Part shown: piece after piece, positions 34,830-45,958 of the stretch | Layout: each line of letters starts with the position of its first letter | Position numbering within the stretch: the first letter of the stretch is position 1 | Source of the DNA: AP-15 sp963712825 | GTDB lineage: Bacteria; Pseudomonadota; Alphaproteobacteria; ATCC43930; CGMCC-115725 | DNA length: 64,000 nucleotides | Reading direction: 5' to 3' | Assembly (NCBI GenBank): GCA_963712825.1 | Contig: CAVQJP010000016.1 | Span: forward strand, 558,001-622,000 | Notes under the pieces: generated by a model | What the model saw: the letters and a program-made list of their open reading frames with translations, nothing else | Database searches by the model: none | What the model was told of the DNA's origin: nothing | Program-made: the position numbers and the translations under genes

Positions 34830-35558
34830 ATGCAGCCTTCAGCCGTCGAATCCTTGCCGCTCGCCGGCGCGGTGCCTCATGACCTGTCGATCATCGCCTT
34901 GTTTTTGCAATCGGACGCCATCGTCAAAATCGTCATGCTGATCCTGCTGCTGGCGTCGTTCTGGTCGTGGGCGGTCATCTTCGACAAGGTGATCCGGCTG
35001 CGCCGGCTGCGCCACGCGGCGGTCAATTTCGAAGAGAGCTTCTGGTCGGGCGGCTCGCTCGACGACCTCTACGAGCGCGTCGGCCAGCGCCCGCCCGACC
35101 CGATGACCGCGGTGTTTTCGGCGGCAATGCGCGAATGGCGCCGCAGCGCCGCCAAGGGCCTGCTCGGCACCGCGATCATGCGCGCCAGCCTGCAGCAGCG
35201 CATCGAGCGGGTCATGAACGTGACCGTCGGGCGCGAGATGGAGCGGGTCGAGCGCTTTATGGCGTTTCTCGCGACGGTTGGGGCGACCGCACCCTTTGTC
35301 GGCCTGTTCGGCACCGTCTGGGGCATCATGGACAGCTTCCAGTCGATCGCCGCGTCGAAAAACACCAGCCTCGCGGTCGTCGCCCCCGGCATCGCCGAAT
35401 CGCTGTTCGCGACCGCCCTCGGCCTCGTCGCGGCGATCCCGGCGGTCGTCGCCTACAACAAGCTCGCGACCGATTTCGGACGCTATGCCGGACGCCTCGA
35501 AGCGTTTTCCTCCGAGTTCAGCGCGATCCTGTCGCGCCAGCTCGACGAGAGGCCTTGA
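34830..35558 (+). CDS. tolQ: Tol-Pal system proton channel subunit TolQ
   Basis: A 242-residue MotA/ExbB-type inner-membrane protein with three helices: about 23-45 (VKIVMLILLLASFWSWAVIF), 138-160 (FLATVGATAPFVGLFGTVWG) and 175-195 (SLFATALGLVAAIPAVVAYN). With TolR it forms the proton channel that energises TolA during outer-membrane constriction. First gene of tolQRAB-pal-cpoB; tolR starts three bases after its stop codon. Confidence 0.95.
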   Translation: MQPSAVESLPLAGAVPHDLSIIALFLQSDAIVKIVMLILLLASFWSWAVIFDKVIRLRRLRHAAVNFEESFWSGGSLDDLYERVGQRPPDPMTAVFSAAMREWRRSAAKGLLGTAIMRASLQQRIERVMNVTVGREMERVERFMAFLATVGATAPFVGLFGTVWGIMDSFQSIAASKNTSLAVVAPGIAESLFATALGLVAAIPAVVAYNKLATDFGRYAGRLEAFSSEFSAILSRQLDERP

Positions 35559-35561
35559 GCC

Positions 35562-36053
35562 ATGGCGGCACCAACCCTGGGCGGCAACGGCCGCCTGCGC
35601 GGGCGCTACCGGCCGATGGCCGAAATCAACGTAACGCCGCTCGTCGACGTGATGCTGGTGCTGCTCGTCGTCTTCATGGTCGCGGCCCCGCTGCTGACCG
35701 TGGGCGTGCCGGTCGACCTGCCGCAGACCCAGGCGCCGCCGATCACCGACCCCAAGGAGCCGCTTGTCATCTCGATCAACAACGAGGGTCGTATCTTTAT
35801 CCAGGACACCGACGTCGCGAGCGACGCGCTCGTGCCGCGGCTGCAGGCGATCACCGGCACCAACCCGGACGCGCTCGTCTATGTCCGCGCCGACAAGGCG
35901 ATCGACTACGGGCGGGTGCTCGAAGTCATGAGCCTGATCAGCGCCGCCGGTTTTCGCAAGGTGTCGCTGATCGCCGAAACCCCAAAGGGCGTGCCGGCCA
36001 CGGCCGCTGCCGCCACCGCGCCGGCGCCTGCAATCCCGGCTGTCAAGCGCTGA
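35562..36053 (+). CDS. tolR: Tol-Pal system protein TolR
   Basis: A 163-residue ExbD/TolR protein with one membrane helix (PLVDVMLVLLVVFMVAAPLL, residues about 27-46) that carries the conserved Asp of the proton path, and a periplasmic domain (YVRADKAIDYGRVLEVMSLI, GFRKVSLIAETP). AGAGG at the end of tolQ serves as ribosome binding site. The last 20 residues are Ala/Pro-rich. Confidence 0.95.
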   Translation: MAAPTLGGNGRLRGRYRPMAEINVTPLVDVMLVLLVVFMVAAPLLTVGVPVDLPQTQAPPITDPKEPLVISINNEGRIFIQDTDVASDALVPRLQAITGTNPDALVYVRADKAIDYGRVLEVMSLISAAGFRKVSLIAETPKGVPATAAAATAPAPAIPAVKR

Positions 36054-36075
36054 GAACTCTCGCCGGTCGCAGAGC

Positions 36076-37116
36076 ATGAGCGCCGCCGCTGTAGAATCGG
36101 CCTTGCCGCCCGAACCGGCACTCCCCGAGCCGATGCCCGACGGCGTCGGGCGGCGCGGGTTGGTGTTGTCGGCGGCGTTGCATCTGCTGATCGGGATCGT
36201 GCTGGTCTTCGGGCTGCCGACCTTGTTTCACCCGCCGCCGCCGCAAGAAATGCCGATCGCGGTCCAGCTCGTGACGATGGGGCCGGAAACCCGCGCGACC
36301 CGTCCCAATCCGAACATGCCCGAACGCGCGGCCACGCCGGAGCCGCCGCTGCCCGGACCGCCGGCGCCAAAACCTGTGCCCGAAGCGACCCCGCCCAAAC
36401 CGGCGCCGCCGCCTTCGGCCGCCGCAGCGCCGCCAGAACCGCCGGCACCCGCCCCGCCGACGCCCAAGCCCGCACCGCCCGCTCCGGCGGCACCGGCGGT
36501 GGCACCGCCGAAAGAGGCCGCATTGCCGCCGCCGCCGGTGCCCGCACAGAAGCCGACCCCGCCCCCGCCGCCGCCCAAACCGGCGGTCGCAACCTCGACG
36601 CCACAGCCGCCGCCCGAGCGACCGCAACAGATGGCGCGCGAGGAGGCCAAGGCTGAGGCCAAGAAATACAATCCCGGCCAGTTCGACGCATTGCTGAAAA
36701 ACCTCGCGGCGCAGGACACGCCGCCCTCGCCCGACGCGCCGCCGCAGACCGATCGGGTCGCCGCCGGCCGCGCCTCCTCGCAACCGCGCGCACCGCTCGG
36801 CAGCCAGCTCAGCGCCAGCGACATCGACATGATCCGCGAGCAGATTTCGCGCTGCTGGAACATTCCGGCAGGCGCGCGCGACGCCAAGGATCTGGTGGTC
36901 GAAATCCGGGTGGCGGTTTTGCCCGACGGCACCGTCCAGCAGGCGACGATCGTCGATCAGGGTCGGGCCGCCGGCGACCCGTTCTTTCGCGCCGCTGCGG
37001 AAAGTGCCCGCCGCGCCTTTTTCAACCCGCTGTGCCGGCCGCTGCGTCTGCCGCCGGACAAATACGAGATTTGGAAAGACATGGTCGTCGAATTCAGCCC
37101 AAAGGATGTCTTATGA
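36076..37116 (+). CDS. tolA: Tol-Pal system protein TolA
   Basis: A 346-residue protein spanning the periplasm. One N-terminal membrane helix (GLVLSAALHLLIGIVLVFGL, about 25-44) is followed by a Pro/Ala-rich linker (residues about 75-185) and a TonB/TolA-like C-terminal domain (about 250-346: DIDMIREQISRCWNIPAGAR, ESARRAFFNPLCRPLRLP). The long Pro-rich rather than Ala/Lys helical linker is typical of Alphaproteobacteria. Its stop overlaps tolB by four bases. Confidence 0.92.
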   Translation: MSAAAVESALPPEPALPEPMPDGVGRRGLVLSAALHLLIGIVLVFGLPTLFHPPPPQEMPIAVQLVTMGPETRATRPNPNMPERAATPEPPLPGPPAPKPVPEATPPKPAPPPSAAAAPPEPPAPAPPTPKPAPPAPAAPAVAPPKEAALPPPPVPAQKPTPPPPPPKPAVATSTPQPPPERPQQMAREEAKAEAKKYNPGQFDALLKNLAAQDTPPSPDAPPQTDRVAAGRASSQPRAPLGSQLSASDIDMIREQISRCWNIPAGARDAKDLVVEIRVAVLPDGTVQQATIVDQGRAAGDPFFRAAAESARRAFFNPLCRPLRLPPDKYEIWKDMVVEFSPKDVL

Positions 37117-38456
37117 ACAAAAGCCGCCTCGTTTTGCCCGGCGGGGTGACCGCTCTCCTGGTGCTGCTGCTGTGGCCGTGGGGACCGGCGAGCGCCGAGC
37201 TGCGTCTCGACATAACCAGCGGCCAGATCCAGCCGATGCCGATCGCGATCCCCGCCTTCGCCGGCGGCGGCGGCAATGAATCGCAGGCCGGGGCCGACAT
37301 CGCCGGGGTCATCTCCGCCGATCTCGAACGCTCGGGGCTGTTCCGGCCCCTCGACCCGCGCAGCTTTATCGAGAACGTCTCGGCGACCGACAGCAATGCG
37401 CCGCAATTTGCCGACTGGCGCCAGATCAACGCCCAGGCATTGGTGACCGGCACCGTCCAGACCCAGGCGGACGGTCGCCTCGGGGTCCAGTTCCGGCTGT
37501 GGGACGTGTTCGCCGGGCAGCAGCTGACCGGTTTCGGATACACGACCACCGGCCAGAACTGGCGACGGATCGCGCACATCATCGCTGACGAGATCTACAA
37601 GCGGATCACCGGCGAGGACGGGTATTTCGACACCCGCATCGTCTATGTCGCCGAATCCGGCCCTGCCCAAGACCGGGTCAAGCGGCTTGCGATCATGGAT
37701 CAGGACGGCGCCAACAACCATTACCTGACCGACGGCAGGGCCTTGGTGCTGACCCCGCGTTTTTCGCCGACGGCGCAGGAGATCACCTATCTTTCCTATG
37801 CCGGCAAGCAGCCGCGCGTCTACCTGCTCAACATCGACACCGGGCAGCAGGAAGCGCTTGGCAACTTCCCGGGGATGACGTTTGCGCCGCGGTTTTCGCC
37901 GGACGGCAACCGCGTCGTCATGAGCCGTGCGGTCAACGGCGCCAGCAACATCTACACCTTCGACCTGCGCACCCATCAGGCCGCGCGCCTGACCGAAGAC
38001 AACGCGATCGACACCTCGCCGTGCTATTCGCCCGACGGCAGCCAGATCGCGTTCAACTCCGACCGCGGCGGTTCGCAGCAGCTTTATGTGATGAGCGCGG
38101 GCGGGGGCGGGGCCCACCGGATCAGCTTTGGCTCCGGCAAGTACGGCACGCCGGTGTGGTCGCCGCGCGGCGACCTGATCGCCTTTACCAAGATCAGCGG
38201 CGGCTCGTTCTACATCGGCGTGATGCGTCCGGACGGATCGGGCGAGCGGCTGTTGACCCAGGGTTTTCTGGTCGAGGGACCGACTTGGGCGCCCAATGGC
38301 CGGGTGCTGATGTATTTCTCGCAAGGACCATCCGATTCGCGCGGCTATGGCGGTTCGCCGCACCTGCAAACCATCGACTTGACCGGATACAATCAACGTG
38401 ACGTGCCTACGCCGGGGGCGGCGTCCGATCCGGCCTGGTCTCCATTGCTGCGTTAG
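37113..38456 (+). CDS. tolB: Tol-Pal system beta-propeller protein TolB
   Basis: A 447-residue periplasmic protein. The signal peptide (VTALLVLLLWPWGPASA) is followed by an alpha/beta domain (residues about 25-165) and a six-bladed WD-like propeller with repeats such as FSPTAQEITYLSYAGKQPRV and SPDGSQIAFNSDRGGSQQLY. It binds Pal and TolA. ATG 37113 is in the ATGA overlap with tolA and places the signal peptide at the N-terminus; an upstream in-frame ATG at 37032 inside tolA does not. Confidence 0.95.
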   Translation: MNKSRLVLPGGVTALLVLLLWPWGPASAELRLDITSGQIQPMPIAIPAFAGGGGNESQAGADIAGVISADLERSGLFRPLDPRSFIENVSATDSNAPQFADWRQINAQALVTGTVQTQADGRLGVQFRLWDVFAGQQLTGFGYTTTGQNWRRIAHIIADEIYKRITGEDGYFDTRIVYVAESGPAQDRVKRLAIMDQDGANNHYLTDGRALVLTPRFSPTAQEITYLSYAGKQPRVYLLNIDTGQQEALGNFPGMTFAPRFSPDGNRVVMSRAVNGASNIYTFDLRTHQAARLTEDNAIDTSPCYSPDGSQIAFNSDRGGSQQLYVMSAGGGGAHRISFGSGKYGTPVWSPRGDLIAFTKISGGSFYIGVMRPDGSGERLLTQGFLVEGPTWAPNGRVLMYFSQGPSDSRGYGGSPHLQTIDLTGYNQRDVPTPGAASDPAWSPLLR

Positions 38457-38490
38457 GCGGCGTCGCGTTTTATCGAGGGGGGTTCGACAC

Positions 38491-39003
38491 ATGCAGACGA
38501 AGTTCGGAGGCCTGACGGCGGGCCTGGGAGGATTGCTGTTGCTGCTGCTCGCCGCCTGCAGCAGCACGCCCGAGACGCCGCCCCCTCCTCCGGGCGGACC
38601 GGGTGGCCCGGGCGGTCCCGGCGGCGCCGCCATGGGTGCCGCGGTTCCGGGCTCGCAGCAGGATCTGGCGCAAAGCGCGGGCGACCGGGTGTTCTTCGAG
38701 TTCGACCGGTCCGACATCACCCCCGAGGCCCAGCAGATTTTGCAGCGCCAGGCCGAATGGCTGCAGCATTATCCGAACGTGACGGTCACGATCGAAGGTC
38801 ACTGCGACGAGCGCGGCACCCGCGAGTATAATCTGGCGCTCGGCGAACGCCGCGCCAACGCGGCCAAGCAGGTGCTGGTCGCGGCGGGGATACCGTCCTC
38901 GCGCCTCTCGACGATCAGCTACGGCAAGGATCGGCCGGTGGTTCCGGGCTCGACCGAAGAGGCCTGGGCGCAGAACCGCGTTGCGATCACCACCGTCAAC
39001 TGA
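38491..39003 (+). CDS. pal: Peptidoglycan-associated lipoprotein Pal
   Basis: A 170-residue outer-membrane lipoprotein. The lipobox LLAAC puts the lipidated Cys at residue 23. A Pro/Gly-rich linker (PPPPPGGPGGPGGPGG) leads to an OmpA-like domain that binds peptidoglycan (VFFEFDRSDITPEAQQIL, TIEGHCDERGTREYNLALGE, RANAAKQVLVAAGI). Confidence 0.95.
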   Translation: MQTKFGGLTAGLGGLLLLLLAACSSTPETPPPPPGGPGGPGGPGGAAMGAAVPGSQQDLAQSAGDRVFFEFDRSDITPEAQQILQRQAEWLQHYPNVTVTIEGHCDERGTREYNLALGERRANAAKQVLVAAGIPSSRLSTISYGKDRPVVPGSTEEAWAQNRVAITTVN

Positions 39004-39060
39004 TCTCGCAGCCGGCGCCCGTCCGCAGCTCCGGCGCGGCGGCGCCGCGGCCGAGCCGAC

Positions 39061-39088
39061 GGGCGGCGGTTCCGCGCGCCCTTTTTTT
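39061..39088 (+). terminator. Rho-independent-like terminator after pal
   Basis: GGGCGGCGGTTCCGCGCGCCC can form an imperfect stem-loop and is followed directly by seven T (39082-39088). It lies 58 bp after the pal stop codon and would separate tol-pal transcription from cpoB. Confidence 0.5.
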
Positions 39089-39231
39089 GCCCAAAACGCG
39101 CCCTACGACCGCGGCTTCTGATGTTTGCGTCGCCGGTGCTCAGTGCGTAAAGCCGCTCCCGGCTGCCCCGCGCATTTCAAAAGGCTCCGCTGATAATTCG
39201 GCGCTCGTTTCTGCCGCAAGCCTGCCCGATC

Positions 39232-40200
39232 GTGCTGCTCGTGCTGATCTCGATGACGGCGGCGCCGCCTGTGGTCAGAGCGCAGGACGCCTCGACCCAG
39301 GATCGTCTCGATCGCCTGGAACGCGACCTCAGCATGCTGCAGCGCCAGGTCTATCGCGGCACCGGCGGCGAAGCGCCGCCGGGTGCGGAGGGGACCGGCT
39401 CCGCGGTCGACTTGCAGGTGCGGATGGACCGCCTCGAGCAGCAGATGCGCGACCTGACCGGCCGGGTCGAGGACGAGACCAACCAGGTTCAGCAATTGCG
39501 GCAGCGGCTCGAGCAGGTCAACAGCGACATCGAGGTGCGGCTCGGCCAGGGCCAAGGCCAGGACGCCGCTGCCGCCCCGCCGCCGGCGCTCGCCCAGCCG
39601 GCGGCGCTGGCGCCTTCGTATGGCCGCCCGCCGCCGCCCTATGGCCGCCCCCCGCCGCCGCCCCCCGACTACGGCACGCTGACGCCGCCCGGCGAGCCTC
39701 CGGCGCCGCCGAGCGGGTCCGCGGCGCCCTATCCGGGGCAGAACCAGCTGACGCCGCCGCAGGTCGCCAGCGCCGGCGACGCCCTACACCCGCCGCGATC
39801 GGATGCGCTGCCTTCGGGGTCGGTCTCGGCGCAGTACAATTCGGCCTTTGGTTTGCTGCGCAAGGCCGACTATCCGGCCGCCGAGGAGGCGTTGCGCAGC
39901 TTTGTCGAGCAGCATCCGCGCGACCCGCTCGCCGGCAACGCCCAGTATTGGCTCGGCGAAAGCTTTTACGCCCGCGGAAAGTACAGCGAGGCGGCCGCCG
40001 CCTTTGCCGACGGCTACCGGCGCTACCCGCGCGGTCCGAAAGCCCCCGACGGGCTGCTGAAGCTCGGCATGTCGCTGGCGCACGCCGACCAGAAGCACAA
40101 CGCCTGCATCGCGCTGATGCAGCTCGACCACGATTTCCCGCATCCGGGAAGCGCCGTCCGCGACCGCGCGGCGCAGGAGAAGAAGAAGCTCGGGTGCTGA
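39232..40200 (+). CDS. cpoB: CpoB/YbgF, coordinator of PBP1b and Tol
   Basis: A 322-residue periplasmic protein: an N-terminal signal peptide, a trimerising coiled coil (RLDRLERDLSMLQRQVYR, VDLQVRMDRLEQQMRDLTGR), a long Pro-rich linker (residues about 105-185) and C-terminal TPR repeats (SAFGLLRKADYPAAEEALRS, YWLGESFYARGKYSEAAAAF). CpoB couples outer-membrane constriction to peptidoglycan synthesis. GTG 39232 is the first standard start, but in-frame upstream codons encode IRRSFLPQACPIVLL, which would make a better signal peptide from a non-standard ATT/CTG start near 39190. Confidence 0.88.
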   Translation: MLLVLISMTAAPPVVRAQDASTQDRLDRLERDLSMLQRQVYRGTGGEAPPGAEGTGSAVDLQVRMDRLEQQMRDLTGRVEDETNQVQQLRQRLEQVNSDIEVRLGQGQGQDAAAAPPPALAQPAALAPSYGRPPPPYGRPPPPPPDYGTLTPPGEPPAPPSGSAAPYPGQNQLTPPQVASAGDALHPPRSDALPSGSVSAQYNSAFGLLRKADYPAAEEALRSFVEQHPRDPLAGNAQYWLGESFYARGKYSEAAAAFADGYRRYPRGPKAPDGLLKLGMSLAHADQKHNACIALMQLDHDFPHPGSAVRDRAAQEKKKLGC

Positions 40201-41549
40201 GCTCCGAGACCTCGCCGCCGCCGCTCGGACTTGCCGAGTTCGCGGCGCGGCTCGACCGCCTCGCCGTTTTCGAAACCAAACCGTTTGTTGCGGTGGCCGT
40301 CTCCGGCGGCCCCGACAGCCTTGCCCTCGCCATCCTCGCCGACCGCTGGGCGCGGCGCCGCGGCGGCGAAATCTGCGCCCTCTCGGTCGACCACCGGCTG
40401 CGTGCGGAGAGTGCCTCCGAGCTGGAGCGGCTGGCGGGCTGGCTGGCGGCGCGCTCGATCCGCCACGAGATTCTGGTGTGGGGCGGGGAAAAGCCGCGCA
40501 GCCGTATCCAGGAGGTTGCCCGGGCGGCCCGCTACCGGCTGCTGGCGGAGTGGTGCCGGGCGCGGGGCTGCCTGCATCTGTTGACCGGACACCAGCGCGA
40601 CGACCAGATCGAGACTTATCTGCTGCGCCGCGAGGCAGGCAGCGGTCCCGCGGGCTTGGCCGCGATGTCGGCGATCCGCGAGATCGAGGGCTGCCGGGTG
40701 CTGCGCCCGCTGCTCGAGGTTCCGAAGGGCCGCCTGCTGGCGACGCTCGCCGCCGAGGGTCAGCCCTTTGTCGCCGACCCGAGCAACCGCAACCCGGTTT
40801 TCGCCCGCACCCGCCTGCGCCGGCGCGCGTCGCCGGCCGATCGCGATTGGGCCGATCGCGATTGGGCCGACCGCGATTGGGCCGACCGCGATTGGATTGC
40901 CGGCGAGGTTGCGAGGCTGGGCCGCGAACGGGTCGCGCGTGAGCGCCAGGGCGACGCGCTCGTCGCTGGCGCCGTGTCGCTGCACCCGGCCGGCTTTGCG
41001 GCGCTCGACCGAAGAGCGCTGCTCGCCGCCGCGCCCGACCTCGCCGAGCGGGCGTTGTCGGCTCTTCTATTCGCGCTCGGCGGCGCCCGCTATCCGCCGC
41101 GGCGGATAGCCGTCACGCGCATGCTGCGGGTGCTTGGCGGCGACGCCCGCGGCGGCTGCACGCTCGGCGGCTGCCGGTTCATCGAATGGCGCGGCCGCAT
41201 TCTCGTTCTGCGCGAGCTTGCCGCCGCGGCCCCTCCGGTCGCAGTCGAGCCGGGTGGCGTCGTCTTTTGGGATCGCCGCTTCGAGGCGGCCTCGCCTGCC
41301 GGCGGACCGGCGCTGACCCTGGGCTGTCTCGGGCCTGCCGGGGGCGTCGAGCTGCGCCGGCAATCGGCGGCATCGCCGCCCGCCGCGCTCCCCCGATTGA
41401 CCCATCCAATTCTGCCGGCATTTTGGGATGAAAAGGGGCTCCTCGCCGTTCCTGCTCTAGGATACCGACGCGACGGAGGGATCTCGCTGCCGAGGCTTTC
41501 TTTCAAGCCTGTCAATTCTTTGTCCCATGCGAGCTTTGCAGTTGTTTAA
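40194..41549 (+). CDS. tilS: tRNA(Ile)-lysidine synthase TilS
   Basis: A 451-residue ATP-dependent enzyme that converts C34 of tRNA-Ile(CAU) to lysidine. The PP-loop SGGPDSLALAILADRW (residues about 35-50) and GHQRDDQIETYLLRRE are diagnostic. GTG 40194 overlaps the cpoB stop by seven bases; the long in-frame extension upstream covers cpoB in another frame and is not coding. A 4x15-bp tandem repeat inserts four DRDWA units after residue about 214, beside the NPVFARTRLRRR motif. The C-terminus is weakly conserved, as usual. Confidence 0.92.
   Translation: MLSSETSPPPLGLAEFAARLDRLAVFETKPFVAVAVSGGPDSLALAILADRWARRRGGEICALSVDHRLRAESASELERLAGWLAARSIRHEILVWGGEKPRSRIQEVARAARYRLLAEWCRARGCLHLLTGHQRDDQIETYLLRREAGSGPAGLAAMSAIREIEGCRVLRPLLEVPKGRLLATLAAEGQPFVADPSNRNPVFARTRLRRRASPADRDWADRDWADRDWADRDWIAGEVARLGRERVARERQGDALVAGAVSLHPAGFAALDRRALLAAAPDLAERALSALLFALGGARYPPRRIAVTRMLRVLGGDARGGCTLGGCRFIEWRGRILVLRELAAAAPPVAVEPGGVVFWDRRFEAASPAGGPALTLGCLGPAGGVELRRQSAASPPAALPRLTHPILPAFWDEKGLLAVPALGYRRDGGISLPRLSFKPVNSLSHASFAVV
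40836..40895. repeat. Four tandem 15-bp units inside tilS (ADRDW x4)
   Basis: GCC GA[T/C] CGC GAT TGG is repeated four times, with only a T/C difference between the first and last two units. It keeps the frame and encodes four ADRDW repeats. Such a minisatellite can change length without breaking the essential gene. Confidence 0.92.
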
Positions 41550-41659
41550 GCCGGCTCGCGGCTTATGTCTTGACTGGCAAAAAAGGTCGCGGGCCGGGTT
41601 CGATCGGCGTAGGATTGTTCGAAGCGTGCTGGCCGGCTCGGCATGGAAAGGCGTTAATC

Positions 41660-43585
<1,926 letters not shown>

Positions 43586-43751
43586 CCGGCCGCTCTCCCG
43601 CCTGTCACGCGAGGGCGCGCGGTGGGTGGCCGCCGTCCCTGCCGGGCACGGGTTGCGTAACCTTGCATTCTTGAAATTGTTATTTGACTCCGGGGCTTGT
43701 TCTCTGCAAGCTAGAGAATTGCGGGGATATTGTTAAAGCTCTGGTGGCAAG

Positions 43752-45125
43752 ATGACGCGGAAGCTCTTCGGCACTGACGGCATCCGCGGCACTGCAAATA
43801 TCGAGCCGATGACCCCGGAAACCGCGCTGAAGGTGGCGATCGCGGTCGGCGAATGCTTCAAAAACGGGGCCCACAAGCACCTCGTCGTGATCGGCAAGGA
43901 TACTCGTCTTTCGGGATACATGCTCGAGCCGGCGCTGACCGCAGGCTTTGTCACGATGGGGATGGACGTCGTGCTCGTCGGGCCGTTGCCGACCCCGGCG
44001 ATCGCGATGCTGACGCGCAGCCTGCGCGCCGATATCGGGGTCGTGCTGTCGGCGTCGCACAACCCGTACGGCGACAACGGCATCAAGCTGTTCGGGCGCG
44101 ACGGCTTCAAATTGTCGGACGAGATCGAGCGCAAGATCGAGACCGCCCTCGCCAAAGGGCCGAGCCGGCGGGCGAGCCCGTCGGAGCTCGGCCGGGTTAA
44201 ACGCCTCGACGACGCCGGCGGCCGCTATATCGAGTTCGTCAAGCAGAGCTTTCCGCGCGGGTTGCGGCTCGACGGGCTGCGCATCGTCGTCGATTGCGCG
44301 CACGGCGCTGCCTACAAGGTGGCGCCGACCGTGTTTTGGGAGCTCGGCGCCGAGGTGTTCTCGCTCGGCGTCGCCCCCGACGGGCTCAACATCAACCGCG
44401 AATGCGGCGCGCTGATGCCCGAGCAGATGCGGCGCGAGGTGCTCGCCCGCCGCGCCGACATCGGCATCGCCCTCGATGGCGACGCCGACCGGCTGATCGT
44501 CGCCGACGAGCACGGTGCGATCCTCGACGGCGACCAGCTGATGGCGCTGATCGCGACCGGGCTGTCGCGCAGCGGTCGGCTCGCCGGCGGCGCCTTGGTG
44601 GCGACGGTGATGTCCAATCTCGGCCTTGAGCGCTATCTCGACAGCCAGGGGATCGGCCTGCATCGGTCCGGGGTCGGCGACCGCTACGTCGTCGAAAAGA
44701 TGCGCAGTCTCGGCTGCAATCTCGGCGGCGAGCAGTCCGGCCACATCATCCTCGCCGACTATGCGACGACCGGCGACGGCCTGATCGCGGCCTTGCAGGT
44801 GCTGGCCTCGATTGTCGAAACCGGCCGCCCGGCGAGCCAGGTCTGCCGTCTCTTCACCCCGGTGCCGCAATATGCCGGCAGCGTGCGCCACGGCGACGTC
44901 GTCCCGCTTGACCGCCCGGCGGTGCAGCGCGCGATCGCCGACGGCGAGGCGAGGCTCGGCTCGGCCGGCCGCCTGTTGATCCGCCGCTCCGGCACCGAGC
45001 CGGTGATCCGGGTCATGGCCGAAGGCGAGGACGAGGAACTGGTCGCCTCCGTCGTCGACGAAATCTGCGCGACCTTGCGCGCGGCCACCGCGAGCATCGA
45101 CGTCATACCATTAGCGGCGGAATAG
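43752..45125 (+). CDS. glmM: Phosphoglucosamine mutase GlmM
   Basis: Interconverts glucosamine-6-phosphate and glucosamine-1-phosphate for UDP-GlcNAc synthesis. The 457-residue protein starts MTRKLFGTDGIRGTAN; the catalytic phosphoserine is Ser102 in SASHNPYGDNG, the Mg2+ loop DGDADR is at 242-247, the sugar-binding GGEQSGHI follows, and RRSGTEPVIRVMAEG binds phosphate near the C-terminus. The position after ftsH and one-base overlap with thiD are the usual alphaproteobacterial order. Confidence 0.96.
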   Translation: MTRKLFGTDGIRGTANIEPMTPETALKVAIAVGECFKNGAHKHLVVIGKDTRLSGYMLEPALTAGFVTMGMDVVLVGPLPTPAIAMLTRSLRADIGVVLSASHNPYGDNGIKLFGRDGFKLSDEIERKIETALAKGPSRRASPSELGRVKRLDDAGGRYIEFVKQSFPRGLRLDGLRIVVDCAHGAAYKVAPTVFWELGAEVFSLGVAPDGLNINRECGALMPEQMRREVLARRADIGIALDGDADRLIVADEHGAILDGDQLMALIATGLSRSGRLAGGALVATVMSNLGLERYLDSQGIGLHRSGVGDRYVVEKMRSLGCNLGGEQSGHIILADYATTGDGLIAALQVLASIVETGRPASQVCRLFTPVPQYAGSVRHGDVVPLDRPAVQRAIADGEARLGSAGRLLIRRSGTEPVIRVMAEGEDEELVASVVDEICATLRAATASIDVIPLAAE

Positions 45126-45925
45126 TGCGCGGTCGCGTCCTGATTGTCGCCGGCTCCGATTCCGGCGGCGGCGCCGGCATCCAGGCCGACATCAAAACCG
45201 TGACGATGCTCGACGCCTATGCGGCGACGGCGATTACGGCGTTGACCGCGCAGAACACCGAAGGCGTGTTTGGCGTGTTCCCGGTGCCGCCGGACTTTGT
45301 CCGCCAACAAGTAGAAGTCGTGCTCGACGACATCGGCGCCGATGCGATCAAGACCGGCATGCTGCACGATATCGGTGTGATCGAAGCCCTGGCCGCGGTG
45401 TTGCGGGAGAGGGCAGGGACCATCCCATTGGTCGTCGACCCGGTCATGGCGGCCAAGGGCGGCGCGCGGCTGATTGATCCCGACGCTGTCGACGCGCTGA
45501 AACGGCTGTTGATCGTGCGCGCGGCGGTGCTGACCCCGAACCTTCCCGAGGCCGAGATTCTATGCGGCGCCGCGATCAGCGACCGCGCCGGCATGGAGGC
45601 CGCCGGCGAGGCGCTGCTGCGGCTCGGTTGCGGTGCGGTTCTGGTCAAGGGCGGCCATCTGCCCGGCGACACTGTGATCGATGTGCTGTCAACGGCGGCC
45701 GGAAGCCGCATCTGGGAAAGCCCGCGCATCGCCTCGCATCACACCCATGGCACCGGTTGCACCCTGGCATCGGCGATCGCCGCCGGGCTCGCCCAGGGCC
45801 TTGGCGTCGAGCCGGCGGTCGACCGCGCCCGCGCCTATGTCCAGCGTGCCATCGCCAGCGCTCCCGGCCTCGGCCGCGGCCACGGCCCGCTCGACCACGC
45901 TCACCCGCTCCGGGCGGATCGCTAA
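45125..45925 (+). CDS. thiD: Hydroxymethylpyrimidine/phosphomethylpyrimidine kinase ThiD
   Basis: A 266-residue ribokinase-fold kinase of thiamine biosynthesis that phosphorylates HMP and HMP-P. Motifs: VLIVAGSDSGGGAGIQADIK, VVDPVMAAKGGARLI, LTPNLPEAEILCG and the anion hole HTHGTGCTLASAIAAGLAQG. The GTG start overlaps the glmM stop by one base (TAGTG). No TPP riboswitch is seen in front of the operon, which fits its place behind glmM. Confidence 0.94.
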   Translation: MRGRVLIVAGSDSGGGAGIQADIKTVTMLDAYAATAITALTAQNTEGVFGVFPVPPDFVRQQVEVVLDDIGADAIKTGMLHDIGVIEALAAVLRERAGTIPLVVDPVMAAKGGARLIDPDAVDALKRLLIVRAAVLTPNLPEAEILCGAAISDRAGMEAAGEALLRLGCGAVLVKGGHLPGDTVIDVLSTAAGSRIWESPRIASHHTHGTGCTLASAIAAGLAQGLGVEPAVDRARAYVQRAIASAPGLGRGHGPLDHAHPLRADR

Positions 45926-45958
45926 AGCTGCTGTTGAAAAATTCCGGTGCGGCGGCGG

